Shown piece by piece: positions 23,687 to 30,599 of a DNA stretch of 44,351 bases. The stretch is taken from assembly GCA_009777245.1 (NCBI GenBank), contig WRMF01000020.1, positions 1 to 44,351 of the forward strand, in the 5' to 3' direction. The position numbers and the translations under genes were made by a program. The DNA comes from Betaproteobacteria bacterium (GTDB taxonomy: Bacteria > Pseudomonadota > Gammaproteobacteria > Burkholderiales > Rhodocyclaceae). The stretch's first letter is position 1. Each line of letters opens with the position of its first letter. The notes beneath the pieces were generated by a model. That model saw only the letters and a list, made by a program, of their open reading frames with translations. It was not told where the DNA came from and ran no database searches.

Positions 23687-24379
23687 TCATATCTCCTCGC
23701 TTTGTTTATAGACTATCCGCCCGATGATCTGCGTGTCTTCCGTAAATAGCTTTGGAGCGTAGCGAATCTGGTCTGCGTTGTCCGAGGCGAGCCACCATTG
23801 ACCCTTGTCTCGCCGCAACCGCTTGATGACATCCTCGCCTTCGTACTTGACGGCAAACACCTTGCCATCCTTCGGCTCAGTATTGTTTTGGTCGATCACG
23901 ACAAGGTCGCCACTCCACAAACCTTGCTCCATACTACTGCCCTTTACGTTTATGGCTATCAGCCTGTCCGCCTTCAGGCCGCGTTTTCGCAACCAGTCAC
24001 GCCGAAAGAAGATTGGTGGCCCGTCTTCCGGTATCAGCTCAATAACATCCCCCTCAATACCTGCGCTAAATGTAATCTTGACCCGACGCACCGGCGCAAG
24101 GTCGGGGTGAGATTCAAGATCAATTGGTTCCACTTCAGAATGATCTACGTCAAGCCAGTACTTTGGCTTGTCGAAACTATCCTCAATCTTTCTGGCGGTA
24201 CCGTTCAACATGCCACGACGTTTGCCGGTTTTGGTGTCACGAACGCCACTCCTCGTATTTGACCATCGAGGCTGTGACCAGTCAACACGCTCGGCAGCAG
24301 CAGTAGCCCCGCCCGCCTCTTGTTCGAGGATGAGCATATTTTCACGGCGGATGTCATCAATGTCTTTCATGACAATCAT
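23687..24379 (-). CDS. CI/LexA-type phage repressor (S24 peptidase domain)
   Basis: 230 residues. The C-terminal S24 self-cleavage domain is clear: cleavage-site-like FSAGIEG, catalytic Ser about 149 in KGSSMEQGL, and Lys in VFAVKYEGEDVIKRL. The N-terminal DNA-binding region is shorter and less typical (IRRENMLILEQEAGGATAAA ... KIEDSFDKP). It faces the YdaS/Cro gene across a 76-base operator region and should keep the phage lysogenic until RecA-stimulated cleavage. No Shine-Dalgarno site is visible before the ATG, so the message may be leaderless. Confidence 0.9.
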   Translation of the reverse strand: MIVMKDIDDIRRENMLILEQEAGGATAAAERVDWSQPRWSNTRSGVRDTKTGKRRGMLNGTARKIEDSFDKPKYWLDVDHSEVEPIDLESHPDLAPVRRVKITFSAGIEGDVIELIPEDGPPIFFRRDWLRKRGLKADRLIAINVKGSSMEQGLWSGDLVVIDQNNTEPKDGKVFAVKYEGEDVIKRLRRDKGQWWLASDNADQIRYAPKLFTEDTQIIGRIVYKQSEEI

Positions 24380-24455
24380 TAAATAACAAGTTGTTAAGTT
24401 TGGGAATGTTCATTTTGTTATTGCAAACTCATTCACGCTGTGTTAATGTTCGCTC
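24380..24455. promoter_or_regulatory. Lysis-lysogeny control region between repressor and Cro-like gene
   Basis: 76 bases with AACAAGTTGTT (24385-24395, palindrome), AATGTTC half-sites at 24405 and 24446, and GTTCGCTCATGAAC (palindrome touching the cro start). A rightward promoter TTGCAA-N17-TAATGT (24421-24449) predicts transcription starting at or next to the ATG at 24456. Confidence 0.6.
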
Positions 24456-24716
24456 ATGAACCTAAAAGCCTTCATCAACCAACAGCGCGGCAGCGCGGCA
24501 AGTCTTAGCCGGGAACTCGGAATCAATCCTGTTCTCATTTCGTATTGGTCGAGTGGTTCTCGCCCTGTTCCCGCCGAACGCTGCCCGTCAATCGAGCGTG
24601 CGACCGGCGGTCTTGTGCGCTGCGAAGACCTGCGCCCTGATGTCGAGTGGTGCGTCCTGCGTAACGCCCGCGCCCATGAGCGCGATTCGGCGCATCTGGA
24701 AGGAGAGGCGGCGTGA
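24456..24716 (+). CDS. YdaS/Cro-type transcriptional regulator
   Basis: 86 residues with an HTH of the YdaS family: FINQQRGSAASLSRELGINP VLISYWSSGSRPVPAERCPS IERATGG. Such proteins sit opposite CI and act as Cro. No ribosome-binding site precedes the ATG, and the likely promoter would start at the ATG, so it may be translated from a leaderless mRNA. First gene of the rightward early operon. Confidence 0.85.
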   Translation: MNLKAFINQQRGSAASLSRELGINPVLISYWSSGSRPVPAERCPSIERATGGLVRCEDLRPDVEWCVLRNARAHERDSAHLEGEAA

Positions 24717-24931
24717 GCCTTCCCAAAAAATCCGTGCATGTGCGTCTCTCCGACGAGATGCACGACAGGCTTTCCGCCCTCTCCGGTCTGCAAAATGACG
24801 ATATGGCCGAACATGCCGCCTTCCTCCTCGAAAAAATGATCGTCGCCGAATGGCATGTGGTCATGATGCAGGCAAAAGCATTTTCCCGCCTGGGATTAAC
24901 AGGGAACCAAAGGGAGCAGGAGGGATTATGA
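24713..24931 (+). CDS. Small putative ribbon-helix-helix regulator
   Basis: 72 residues from a GTG that overlaps the upstream stop (GTGA) with AGGAG 8 bases before it. The start KKSVHVRLSDEMHDRLSALS resembles an Arc/MetJ-type DNA-binding strand-helix-helix. Confidence 0.6.
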   Translation: MSLPKKSVHVRLSDEMHDRLSALSGLQNDDMAEHAAFLLEKMIVAEWHVVMMQAKAFSRLGLTGNQREQEGL

Positions 24932-25275
24932 ACCAGGAATCAGTTGTTAGTGGTCAGGGGTCACTTTCCGCCCAGATCGGCATGGCGATAATGGAAACCA
25001 TTATCGAAAAATATCGTCCGTCAAACGGCACGGAAGGCTCCAACTTCATGGAGCACTGGTGTTTCCGATGCCAGTGCGATAAGCCGGAAGACGAAGAGCA
25101 TTGTCCGATCCTCGGCAAAACGCTTTTCTTGTCGCTTGACGACCCTAAATACCCTGTTGAATGGCGTTTTGACCAGTTCGGCATACCCTGCTGCACGGCA
25201 TTCATACTGGAAGGCAACGCTCTTCCCCCGCCACGCTGTGCCTCAACCGGCGACCTGTTCGCGGAGACAACGTGA
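24928..25275 (+). CDS. Conserved phage protein with cysteine motifs
   Basis: 115 residues from the ATG at 24928 (AGGAGGGATT upstream). WCFRCQCDKPEDEEHCPI and FDQFGIPCCTAFI form a Cys-rich pattern seen in small early proteins of proteobacterial phages. Probably metal binding; function unknown. Confidence 0.65.
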   Translation: MNQESVVSGQGSLSAQIGMAIMETIIEKYRPSNGTEGSNFMEHWCFRCQCDKPEDEEHCPILGKTLFLSLDDPKYPVEWRFDQFGIPCCTAFILEGNALPPPRCASTGDLFAETT

Positions 25276-26150
25276 ATGAGCTGGCTTTATTCGCGGGCGC
25301 TGGCGGCGGAATACTCGGCGGCTTGTTGCTCGGCTGGCGCACTGTCTGCGCCGTCGAGCGCGACCCCTACGCCGCAGGCGTACTCGTATCAAGGCAAAAT
25401 GACGGGATTCTCCCGCCTTTCCCGATTTGGGATGACGTCAGAACCTTTGACGGAAGACGATGGCGAGGCATTGTTGACGTGGTATCTGGCGGCTTCCCGT
25501 GTCAGGACATATCCGCGGCCGGAACCGGAGCCGGAATTGACGGCGAGCAATCCGGCCTCTGGCGGGAAATGGCAAGAATCGTCGGTGAGGTACGACCTCG
25601 TTTCGTGTTCGTGGAAAACTCACCAATGCTTGTTCGACGAGGACTTGCCCGAATCCTCGGTGATCTTGCCGCGCTGGGGTTTGATGCACGGTGGACTTGT
25701 CTATCAGCCGCGGAATGCGGAGCGCCGCACATCCGCGACCGGCTCTGGCTACTGGCCTACCGCAACGACATGCGGCGTAGACAACGGCAGCAACAGCCGG
25801 AAGGCGGCGCAAGCGCGGGGCATGTGGCCGACACCAATGGCGAGCGACGCGAAAAGTCCAGGGGATACGAAGAAGCACAAGAAACTTTCCAACGCGGTAC
25901 GCCGGTTCCCGACTCCGACGGCGACGATGGCGAAGGGCTGGAGCAAGAATCTCAATCGGGCGGACAAGAACGACCGCCTGGATTACACAATAGAGAGGAA
26001 ATCCTCAAAAGCTGGCAAGACTGGCCGCCTGAATCCGACGTGGACAGAGTGGTTGATCGGCTGGCCGGAAGAATGGACAGACTTAAAGCCATTGGCAATG
26101 GACAGGTTCCACGAGTGGCGGCGGCGGCATGGGAGATGTTGAGGCCATGA
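25272..26150 (+). CDS. DNA (cytosine-5) methyltransferase
   Basis: 292 residues from a GTG overlapping the previous stop. Motif I is LALFAGAGGGILGG, motif IV GGFPCQDIS (catalytic Cys), motif VI ENSP, motif VIII CGAPHIRDRLW, and motifs IX-X RLKAIGNGQVPRVAA. The region between VIII and IX (about residues 165-250), which holds the target-recognition domain, is Gln/Glu/Gly-rich and unlike well-studied enzymes. It could protect phage DNA from host restriction. An 867-base frame in +1 spans nearly the whole gene. The stop overlaps the next gene's ATG (ATGA). Confidence 0.9.
   Translation: MNELALFAGAGGGILGGLLLGWRTVCAVERDPYAAGVLVSRQNDGILPPFPIWDDVRTFDGRRWRGIVDVVSGGFPCQDISAAGTGAGIDGEQSGLWREMARIVGEVRPRFVFVENSPMLVRRGLARILGDLAALGFDARWTCLSAAECGAPHIRDRLWLLAYRNDMRRRQRQQQPEGGASAGHVADTNGERREKSRGYEEAQETFQRGTPVPDSDGDDGEGLEQESQSGGQERPPGLHNREEILKSWQDWPPESDVDRVVDRLAGRMDRLKAIGNGQVPRVAAAAWEMLRP
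25276..26142 (+). CDS. Full-length overlapping frame inside the methyltransferase gene
   Basis: 288 codons beginning with an ATG four bases after the methyltransferase GTG and sharing its ribosome site. The translation (MSWLYSRALAAEYSAACCSA ..., WPTPMASDAK, LNPTWTEWLIGWPEEWTDLK) resembles predicted phage proteins I remember being annotated on their own. This may be genuine dual coding or only a recurrent shadow of a conserved gene. Confidence 0.3.
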   Translation: MSWLYSRALAAEYSAACCSAGALSAPSSATPTPQAYSYQGKMTGFSRLSRFGMTSEPLTEDDGEALLTWYLAASRVRTYPRPEPEPELTASNPASGGKWQESSVRYDLVSCSWKTHQCLFDEDLPESSVILPRWGLMHGGLVYQPRNAERRTSATGSGYWPTATTCGVDNGSNSRKAAQARGMWPTPMASDAKSPGDTKKHKKLSNAVRRFPTPTATMAKGWSKNLNRADKNDRLDYTIERKSSKAGKTGRLNPTWTEWLIGWPEEWTDLKPLAMDRFHEWRRRHGRC

Positions 26151-27001
26151 AGCTGCTCCGTGTTTTCCCGCGCCGGACAAAGGCAACGCCTGATGATGGC
26201 CTGTGCCGCCCGCCCGACCTTTTCGACGAGGCTGATGAAGTGCATATTTCCGTCGCTTTTGCTTACGACATCCCGAAAGCGGAAAATCTTGCAGAACAAT
26301 GGCGACATGTTGCGCCCGTGAAACTTGGCGGCCCGGCATACGGCGATGCCGCGCTTGAATTTGTCCCCGGACGCTACCTGAAACACGGCTACACCATTAC
26401 CTCGCGTGGATGCCCACGACGCTGCTGGTTCTGTAATGCTTGGAAAACACACCCGCAGGCAACCCCGATCTCGAACATCGCCGACGGATGGAATGTGCTT
26501 GATGACAATTTATTAGCCTGTCCGCGTAGCCACGTAGAGGCTGTTTTTGCAATGCTTGCGCGGCAAAAACAGCGGGTAGCCTTTACCGGCGGGCTTGAAG
26601 CCATATCCTTAAAAGACTATCACGTCGACTTGCTGGCGAGCTTGAAACCAAAGCCGAAATGCTTTTTCGCCTTTGACCCCGGCGATTCGCTCGAGCCGCT
26701 CGCAGATGCCATGAAGCGATTGCTTGACGCCGGATTCACAAAGGCGAGTTGTTGCCTGAAATGCTATGTACTTATCGGATACCCGAAAGACACACTTGCC
26801 GATGCGGAAACCCGTCTCAAGCAAGTTTTAAGGCTTGGCTACACACCAATGGCAATGCTCTGGCGATCGGCGAGGGCGGCGCGTTATGCACCTGATGCCC
26901 GGTGGCGTCGCTTTCAGCGCGAGTGGGCGCGCCCGGCAATCATTCATGCCCGCCCCGAAAGAGCGGCGGCATTCACCATGCTGGCAAGAGGCGTGACATG
27001 A
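26147..27001 (+). CDS. Phage radical-SAM-like protein coupled to the methyltransferase
   Basis: 284 residues from the ATG at 26147, which overlaps the methyltransferase stop. SRGCPRRCWFCNAW contains the CxxxCxxC cluster motif (Cys89, 93, 96) of radical SAM enzymes, which bind a 4Fe-4S cluster and cleave S-adenosylmethionine to make a radical. Further conserved stretches are LGGPAYGDAALEFVPGRYL and NLLACPRSHVEAVF. Proteins of this type occur in phages, sometimes next to DNA methyltransferases; the substrate is not known to me. A role in base hypermodification is inference. Confidence 0.75.
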   Translation: MKLLRVFPRRTKATPDDGLCRPPDLFDEADEVHISVAFAYDIPKAENLAEQWRHVAPVKLGGPAYGDAALEFVPGRYLKHGYTITSRGCPRRCWFCNAWKTHPQATPISNIADGWNVLDDNLLACPRSHVEAVFAMLARQKQRVAFTGGLEAISLKDYHVDLLASLKPKPKCFFAFDPGDSLEPLADAMKRLLDAGFTKASCCLKCYVLIGYPKDTLADAETRLKQVLRLGYTPMAMLWRSARAARYAPDARWRRFQREWARPAIIHARPERAAAFTMLARGVT

Positions 27002-27066
27002 CCGTGAAACGCTCCCCTCTTCGCTATCCCGCCGTGCAGGCAAAACGAAAAGCGAGGCTGTTATGA
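26998..27066 (+). CDS. 22-residue basic peptide joined by ATGA overlaps
   Basis: MTVKRSPLRYPAVQAKRKAR plus two residues. Its ATG overlaps the radical-SAM stop and its own stop overlaps the start of the replication gene, both as ATGA. The double overlap suggests it is translated, perhaps only to couple the flanking genes. Confidence 0.4.
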   Translation: MTVKRSPLRYPAVQAKRKARLL

Positions 27067-27977
27067 GCATTGACGCGACGAAATGGGCATGGGAATGCCA
27101 AGGTTTGACCATGACGCAAAAGCTCGTCCTTTTGTCCCTTGCCGACCGCGCCGGGGAAAATAACGAATGCTGGCCGTCAATCAAGCGTCTGATGAAAGAC
27201 ACCTGCTGCGGTCATCGGCAAACCATAATCAACGCCCTTAAAAGTCTTGAAGAATCAGGGTTTATCGCCACCCAAAAAGTACCGGGGAAAATCACCTGCT
27301 ATCAGCTTACAGGCGTGAAAAACAGACACGCAACCAGTACCGGAAACGATACTAGTACCAGTACCAAAAGCGATACCAGTACCGGAAACGATACCAGTAC
27401 CGGAATTGATGTCACCAGTACCGGAAGCGGTACTCGACCAGTACCGAAAGCGGTACTCGCCCCTAACTATGAACCTATCAGTGAACCTATCAGTGAACCG
27501 GTAAACCAAAAATCTTTTGCGCCGCTTGCAGCGTCGCCTGAAAAAAAACCGCCCCCTGACGATTCGCCTCTGGAGGCAAAACCGCCCCCGCCGCCTGACG
27601 CCGAAAGCCAAAAAGCCAACTCGCGCCCCGCGTCGAACCCTGACGCCTTGCTTGCCGACCTGCCGGAAGGCTTGCGGGCTGACTTCAAGCGACACCGAAA
27701 GGCAAAGCGAGGCGAGATAACCGAAACCGCCATTGCCGGAATACGCCGCGAAGCGGCAAAAGCCGGAATTTCCTTTGCCGACGCGGTGCGGTACAGCATC
27801 GAGAGCAACTGGCAAGGCTTCAAGGCGAATTGGTACCTGAACGCCAACGGTCATAACGCCCGCGCCTCGCCCTCCGGCGGCAAATCACCGGGACAAGTGA
27901 CTTACGAAAACGGCTTGATAGCCATTGCAAAGCTGGAAGCCATGCAACAGGAGAAAAACGATGAACAACGAGGATAA
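27063..27977 (+). CDS. Replication initiator, lambda-O-like
   Basis: 304 residues. Residues 1-90 form a winged helix (LTMTQKLVLLSLADRAGENN, CWPSIKRLMKDT, IINALKSLEESGFIA) of the helix-turn-helix-36/O-protein type. The middle (90-190) is Ser/Thr- then Pro-rich linker, encoded by the iteron array. The C-terminal ~110 residues (LRADFKRHRKAKRGEITETA) form a second domain probably contacting the helicase-loading partner. As in lambda O, the origin lies inside the gene. Confidence 0.85.
   Translation: MSIDATKWAWECQGLTMTQKLVLLSLADRAGENNECWPSIKRLMKDTCCGHRQTIINALKSLEESGFIATQKVPGKITCYQLTGVKNRHATSTGNDTSTSTKSDTSTGNDTSTGIDVTSTGSGTRPVPKAVLAPNYEPISEPISEPVNQKSFAPLAASPEKKPPPDDSPLEAKPPPPPDAESQKANSRPASNPDALLADLPEGLRADFKRHRKAKRGEITETAIAGIRREAAKAGISFADAVRYSIESNWQGFKANWYLNANGHNARASPSGGKSPGQVTYENGLIAIAKLEAMQQEKNDEQRG
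27334..27455. repeat. Iteron array, candidate phage replication origin
   Basis: CCAGTACC(G/A)(G/A)AA begins at 27334, 27358, 27376, 27394, 27415 and 27438, with 18-24 base spacing; most copies continue as RCGRTA. A further degenerate CTAGTACC is at 27352. The array encodes the Ser/Thr-rich linker of the initiator, the arrangement known from lambda ori. Confidence 0.8.
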
Positions 27978-28617
27978 AGCGCGGATTGTGAAAGCAATAT
28001 CCGGCGCAGCGGAGTACTACGGCAAGCCGCTCTCCGACGGCGTGTTGATGCTCTACCTGCAAGGACTGGCGGGGTATCCGGCGGCGGATGTGGAGCGGGC
28101 GATCTATGCCCACATCCAGAACCCTGACACCGGGCAATTCATGCCGAAAATCGCCGACATCACCCGCGCCATCGGCGGCACAACGCAATCCGCCGCCGCT
28201 ATCGCCTGGGGCAAAGTCCAACAAGCGGTCGCGCAAATCGGGATATACCGCTCAATCGCGTTTGACGATGCCTGCATCCACCTTGCCATTGCCGACATCG
28301 GCGGCTGGCAGGAAATCGGCAGGACGCCGGTCGTGGAATTGCCCTTTCTGCAAGCCCGATTCGAGAAGTCCTACCGCGCTTATGCCGCCCGCAGGCACGA
28401 CCTGCCGCCGCATCCAGGGTATCTGGTCGGGATTTTTGAGGCCGATAACAATCTGCGCGGCTATCCGGTCGAGCCGCCCGTTCTGGTCGGCAATCCCGAC
28501 CGGGCAAGGGCGGTTCTGGCCGCAGGCTCGAATGCGCCAAGGCTCACCATCACAGCCGGTCAAGCGGCGGCGGAAGCGATAGACAGGGCGCGTCTGCAAG
28601 CGATAGAGGCGGCCTGA
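27961..28617 (+). CDS. Phage replication-associated protein (DUF6475-like)
   Basis: 218 residues from the ATG at 27961 (AGGAGAAAAACG upstream), inside the end of the initiator gene. The pattern VKAISGAAEYYGKPLSDGVL then YPAADVERAIYAHIQNPDTG QFMPKIADI is typical of a phage family found just after O-like initiators. By position it could be the helicase loader or its equivalent. Confidence 0.65.
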   Translation: MNNEDKARIVKAISGAAEYYGKPLSDGVLMLYLQGLAGYPAADVERAIYAHIQNPDTGQFMPKIADITRAIGGTTQSAAAIAWGKVQQAVAQIGIYRSIAFDDACIHLAIADIGGWQEIGRTPVVELPFLQARFEKSYRAYAARRHDLPPHPGYLVGIFEADNNLRGYPVEPPVLVGNPDRARAVLAAGSNAPRLTITAGQAAAEAIDRARLQAIEAA

Positions 28618-28618
28618 T

Positions 28619-28843
28619 GTGGAACTTGCAAACAGCGAATTCGCGGACGGCGGCTACACCTGGAGCCATGAATACCGGATGCTTTGCGAGGCTCGCGCCG
28701 TGCTGCGGATGCTCTTTGACGAGCGGAAGCCTTATCTTGAAAAAGCCGAAAAGCATCGCGGCAAACCGGCGATTGACGCTCTCAAAACCATCATCGCCAG
28801 CGAGTACAACCGAATAAAAGAGGAAAGAAGGAAAAGACAATGA
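28619..28843 (+). CDS. Small conserved phage protein
   Basis: 74 residues from a GTG at 28619. The motif SHEYRMLCEARAVLRML and the Lys/Arg/Glu-rich helical end recur in small phage early proteins of unknown function. An ATG two bases earlier is in a different frame. Confidence 0.55.
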   Translation: MELANSEFADGGYTWSHEYRMLCEARAVLRMLFDERKPYLEKAEKHRGKPAIDALKTIIASEYNRIKEERRKRQ

Positions 28844-29097
28844 GAATTGAACTATACGATGATGTCCTTGGTGAATCCGTCCTTGGCGATATACGCAAAA
28901 CGTATATTGCCTTGTTGAAAGAGGAGATCAGAAAGGCATTGCTTGCCGATGAAAAAGTCACCACAGACAAGATTATCAACCTGTCCGCCGATATTATGGA
29001 ATCAATCGTTATCGTTATCGTGAGGGCGGTTGCGGAAGGATTTGCGTACAAGGGAGAGAAAATGCTGCCGGAAAAAACGCGGGAGACCGGGCAATGA
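28840..29097 (+). CDS. Hypothetical phage protein
   Basis: 85 residues (MRIELYDDVLGESVLGDIRK...), overlapping neighbours by ATGA at both ends. A hydrophobic stretch (IMESIVIVIVRAVAEGF) may be a buried or amphipathic helix. Not recognised. Confidence 0.6.
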   Translation: MRIELYDDVLGESVLGDIRKTYIALLKEEIRKALLADEKVTTDKIINLSADIMESIVIVIVRAVAEGFAYKGEKMLPEKTRETGQ

Positions 29098-29201
29098 AAC
29101 TCTCATTCACCGTCCCCGGCAATCCTTGCGGCAAGGGCAGGCCGCGCTTTGCCCGGAAGGGCAATCACATGACCGCCTACACCGACGACAAGGAGATATG
29201 A
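29094..29201 (+). pseudogene. rusA: rusA 5' fragment (Holliday-junction resolvase N-terminus)
   Basis: 35 codons: LSFTVPGNPCGKGRPRFARK then MTAYTD, the conserved start of RusA-family resolvases, which cut Holliday junctions in phage recombination. The frame stops at 29201 just before the next gene. The complementary C-terminal piece is at 30072-30203. The central ~45-60 residues, with most of the catalytic acidic residues, are missing. Confidence 0.8.
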
Positions 29202-29202
29202 A

Positions 29203-30075
29203 ATGAAGAGATGGACAGAAACCGACATTGCCTTTTTGCGTGAAAATTATTCGCAGAAAGGGAAGATGTTTTGCGCTGCGGCGCTCTGTCGCAGAGAGGC
29301 GTCTGTGCGCTGGATGGCTTCTGAGCTTGGTTTGAAGATGGACACGGATTCGCCATTTTTCAAAGAATGGCAACAACGGGCGGCGCAATCAAAAGTAGGA
29401 AAGAAACGCCCGGATCAAGCATTGGTTATGAAGCGTCTTCATGAAGAAGGAAAGCTCATAAAAACGCCTGAACAGTGTGCCGCCATGTCTCTAAGGTCAA
29501 AGGAATGGCACAGGACACATGAGCATCCGCGTGGGTTCATGTCTCATAAGCATTCTGATGACGCAAAGGTAAAAATCTCTCAATCCAGCAGAAAAAGCTG
29601 GATGGGAATGACTGACGAAAAAATCTCTGCAAGGACGTTAAAAATAATGAAAACAAGGTGGACAGCCGGGCGCTATGCCACAGAAAGAAAAAATGTCACA
29701 TGGAAAGGAGGAAAGCGCAACATCGGCGGGAACGACATATATTTCCGCAGCAAATGGGAAGCAAACTATGCGCGGTATCTTGAATTTTTAAGATTGAATG
29801 GCGAGATACGCGCGTGGGCGCATGAACCGGATGTTTTTTGGTTTGAAGGAGTAAGGAGAGGGTGCGTTAGCTACCTTCCAGATTTTCGCGTGGATGAAAA
29901 CGACGGCATAACTGTCTATCACGAAATCAAGGGATGGATGGACGCAAAGAGCCAAACCAAGCTGAAGCGCATGGCGCAATACTATCCTGACGTTCCGGTG
30001 ATTGTCATCAGGAAACGCCAATACTCCGAGATTAAGCGCAAGGTTTCCGGGTTAATCGAAGGGTGGGAGGCATGA
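29203..30075 (+). CDS. Putative homing-type endonuclease inserted in rusA
   Basis: 290 residues. An N-terminal HTH-like part (RWTETDIAFLRENYSQKGKM) and a basic middle with repeated short motifs (SQSSRKSWMGM, RTLKIMKTRW) precede a C-terminal nuclease-like domain: FRSKWEANYARYLEFL, SYLPDFRV and YHEIKGWMDAKS give the E...PD...ExK pattern of the PD-(D/E)xK fold. This layout is that of a free-standing homing endonuclease. It carries its own AGGAG site and is flanked by the two halves of rusA. Base composition looks richer in A/T than the neighbours. Confidence 0.7.
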   Translation: MKRWTETDIAFLRENYSQKGKMFCAAALCRREASVRWMASELGLKMDTDSPFFKEWQQRAAQSKVGKKRPDQALVMKRLHEEGKLIKTPEQCAAMSLRSKEWHRTHEHPRGFMSHKHSDDAKVKISQSSRKSWMGMTDEKISARTLKIMKTRWTAGRYATERKNVTWKGGKRNIGGNDIYFRSKWEANYARYLEFLRLNGEIRAWAHEPDVFWFEGVRRGCVSYLPDFRVDENDGITVYHEIKGWMDAKSQTKLKRMAQYYPDVPVIVIRKRQYSEIKRKVSGLIEGWEA

Positions 30076-30203
30076 ATGGCATTGTCTATCGAGACGACAA
30101 GCAGGTTGTAACGCTTGCCGTAATGAAAATCTACGCCGAAATGCCGCGCGTCGAGGTGGAGGTTTTAACCGATGACTGGGAGGAGGTTTTAGACAATGAC
30201 TGA
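30072..30203 (+). pseudogene. rusA: rusA 3' fragment (Holliday-junction resolvase C-terminus)
   Basis: 43 codons: NGIVYRDDKQVVTLAVMKIY AEMPRVEVEV is the typical RusA end (LDGLNG.a.rDD.QV...). Its ATG overlaps the endonuclease stop as ATGA, so it may still be translated, but alone it lacks the active site. Confidence 0.8.
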
Positions 30204-30435
30204 ACGGCTAATAATATTGTCGCTTGCTTTCGGGTTTGCCGCGTGTGTTAGCTATGGCCTTGCACACGGCATTATAACAATGACTGAAATTCGCTTGGCT
30301 CTGATGTCTTGGATAGCCTGTATTGCAGCGGGCTGGTTCATGGGATGGCTCACGGTCTGGTTTGTGGAGAATATATTGTTACGGATATTAAGCAAACGAG
30401 ATAGCGAAGACAAACCGGAAGAGGAGCGGCAATGA
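30196..30435 (+). CDS. Small membrane protein, two helices
   Basis: 79 residues with transmembrane segments at about 4-28 and 35-65 and a charged C-terminus (KRDSEDKPEEERQ). Overlaps the rusA fragment by 8 bases and the next gene by ATGA. Function unknown. Confidence 0.6.
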   Translation: MTERLIILSLAFGFAACVSYGLAHGIITMTEIRLALMSWIACIAAGWFMGWLTVWFVENILLRILSKRDSEDKPEEERQ

Positions 30436-30599
30436 ATTTTCTCTGCAATTTCTGTCTGTTGCTTGTCGCCTTGAAGCTCTTGGGCGTGATTGATTGGTCA
30501 TGGCTTATCGTACTCATGCCGGTATGGTTACCGTTGCTTTTGCTTGTCGCCCTGGCTTTGTGGGTCGGCGGCTACGAGCTTAGGCAAGGAAAGCAATGA
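30432..30599 (+). CDS. Very small phage membrane protein (Fragile-X-F-like)
   Basis: 55 residues. LLVALKLLGVIDWSWLIVLM PVWLP resembles the small phage membrane proteins annotated as Fragile-X-F. Two hydrophobic helices. Its ATG overlaps the preceding stop and its stop overlaps the next start. Confidence 0.6.
   Translation: MNFLCNFCLLLVALKLLGVIDWSWLIVLMPVWLPLLLLVALALWVGGYELRQGKQ

Noticed and set aside
25438..26452. Minus-strand frames (146, 166, 118 codons) across the methyltransferase and radical-SAM genes
   Set aside because: Arg/Pro-rich shadows without starts or motifs, unlike the plus-strand overlapping frame.
27334..27455. Iteron region as a CRISPR or simple tandem repeat
   Set aside because: Units are short, 18-24 bases apart without unique spacers, and coding; the context is a lambda-O-type origin.
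27255..27854. 199-codon minus-strand frame over the initiator gene
   Set aside because: Its repetitive Gly/Thr/Arg translation mirrors the iteron array and linker.
28088..28582. 164-codon second plus-strand frame inside the DUF6475-like gene
   Set aside because: Pro/Ser/Arg-rich shadow with no ribosome site.
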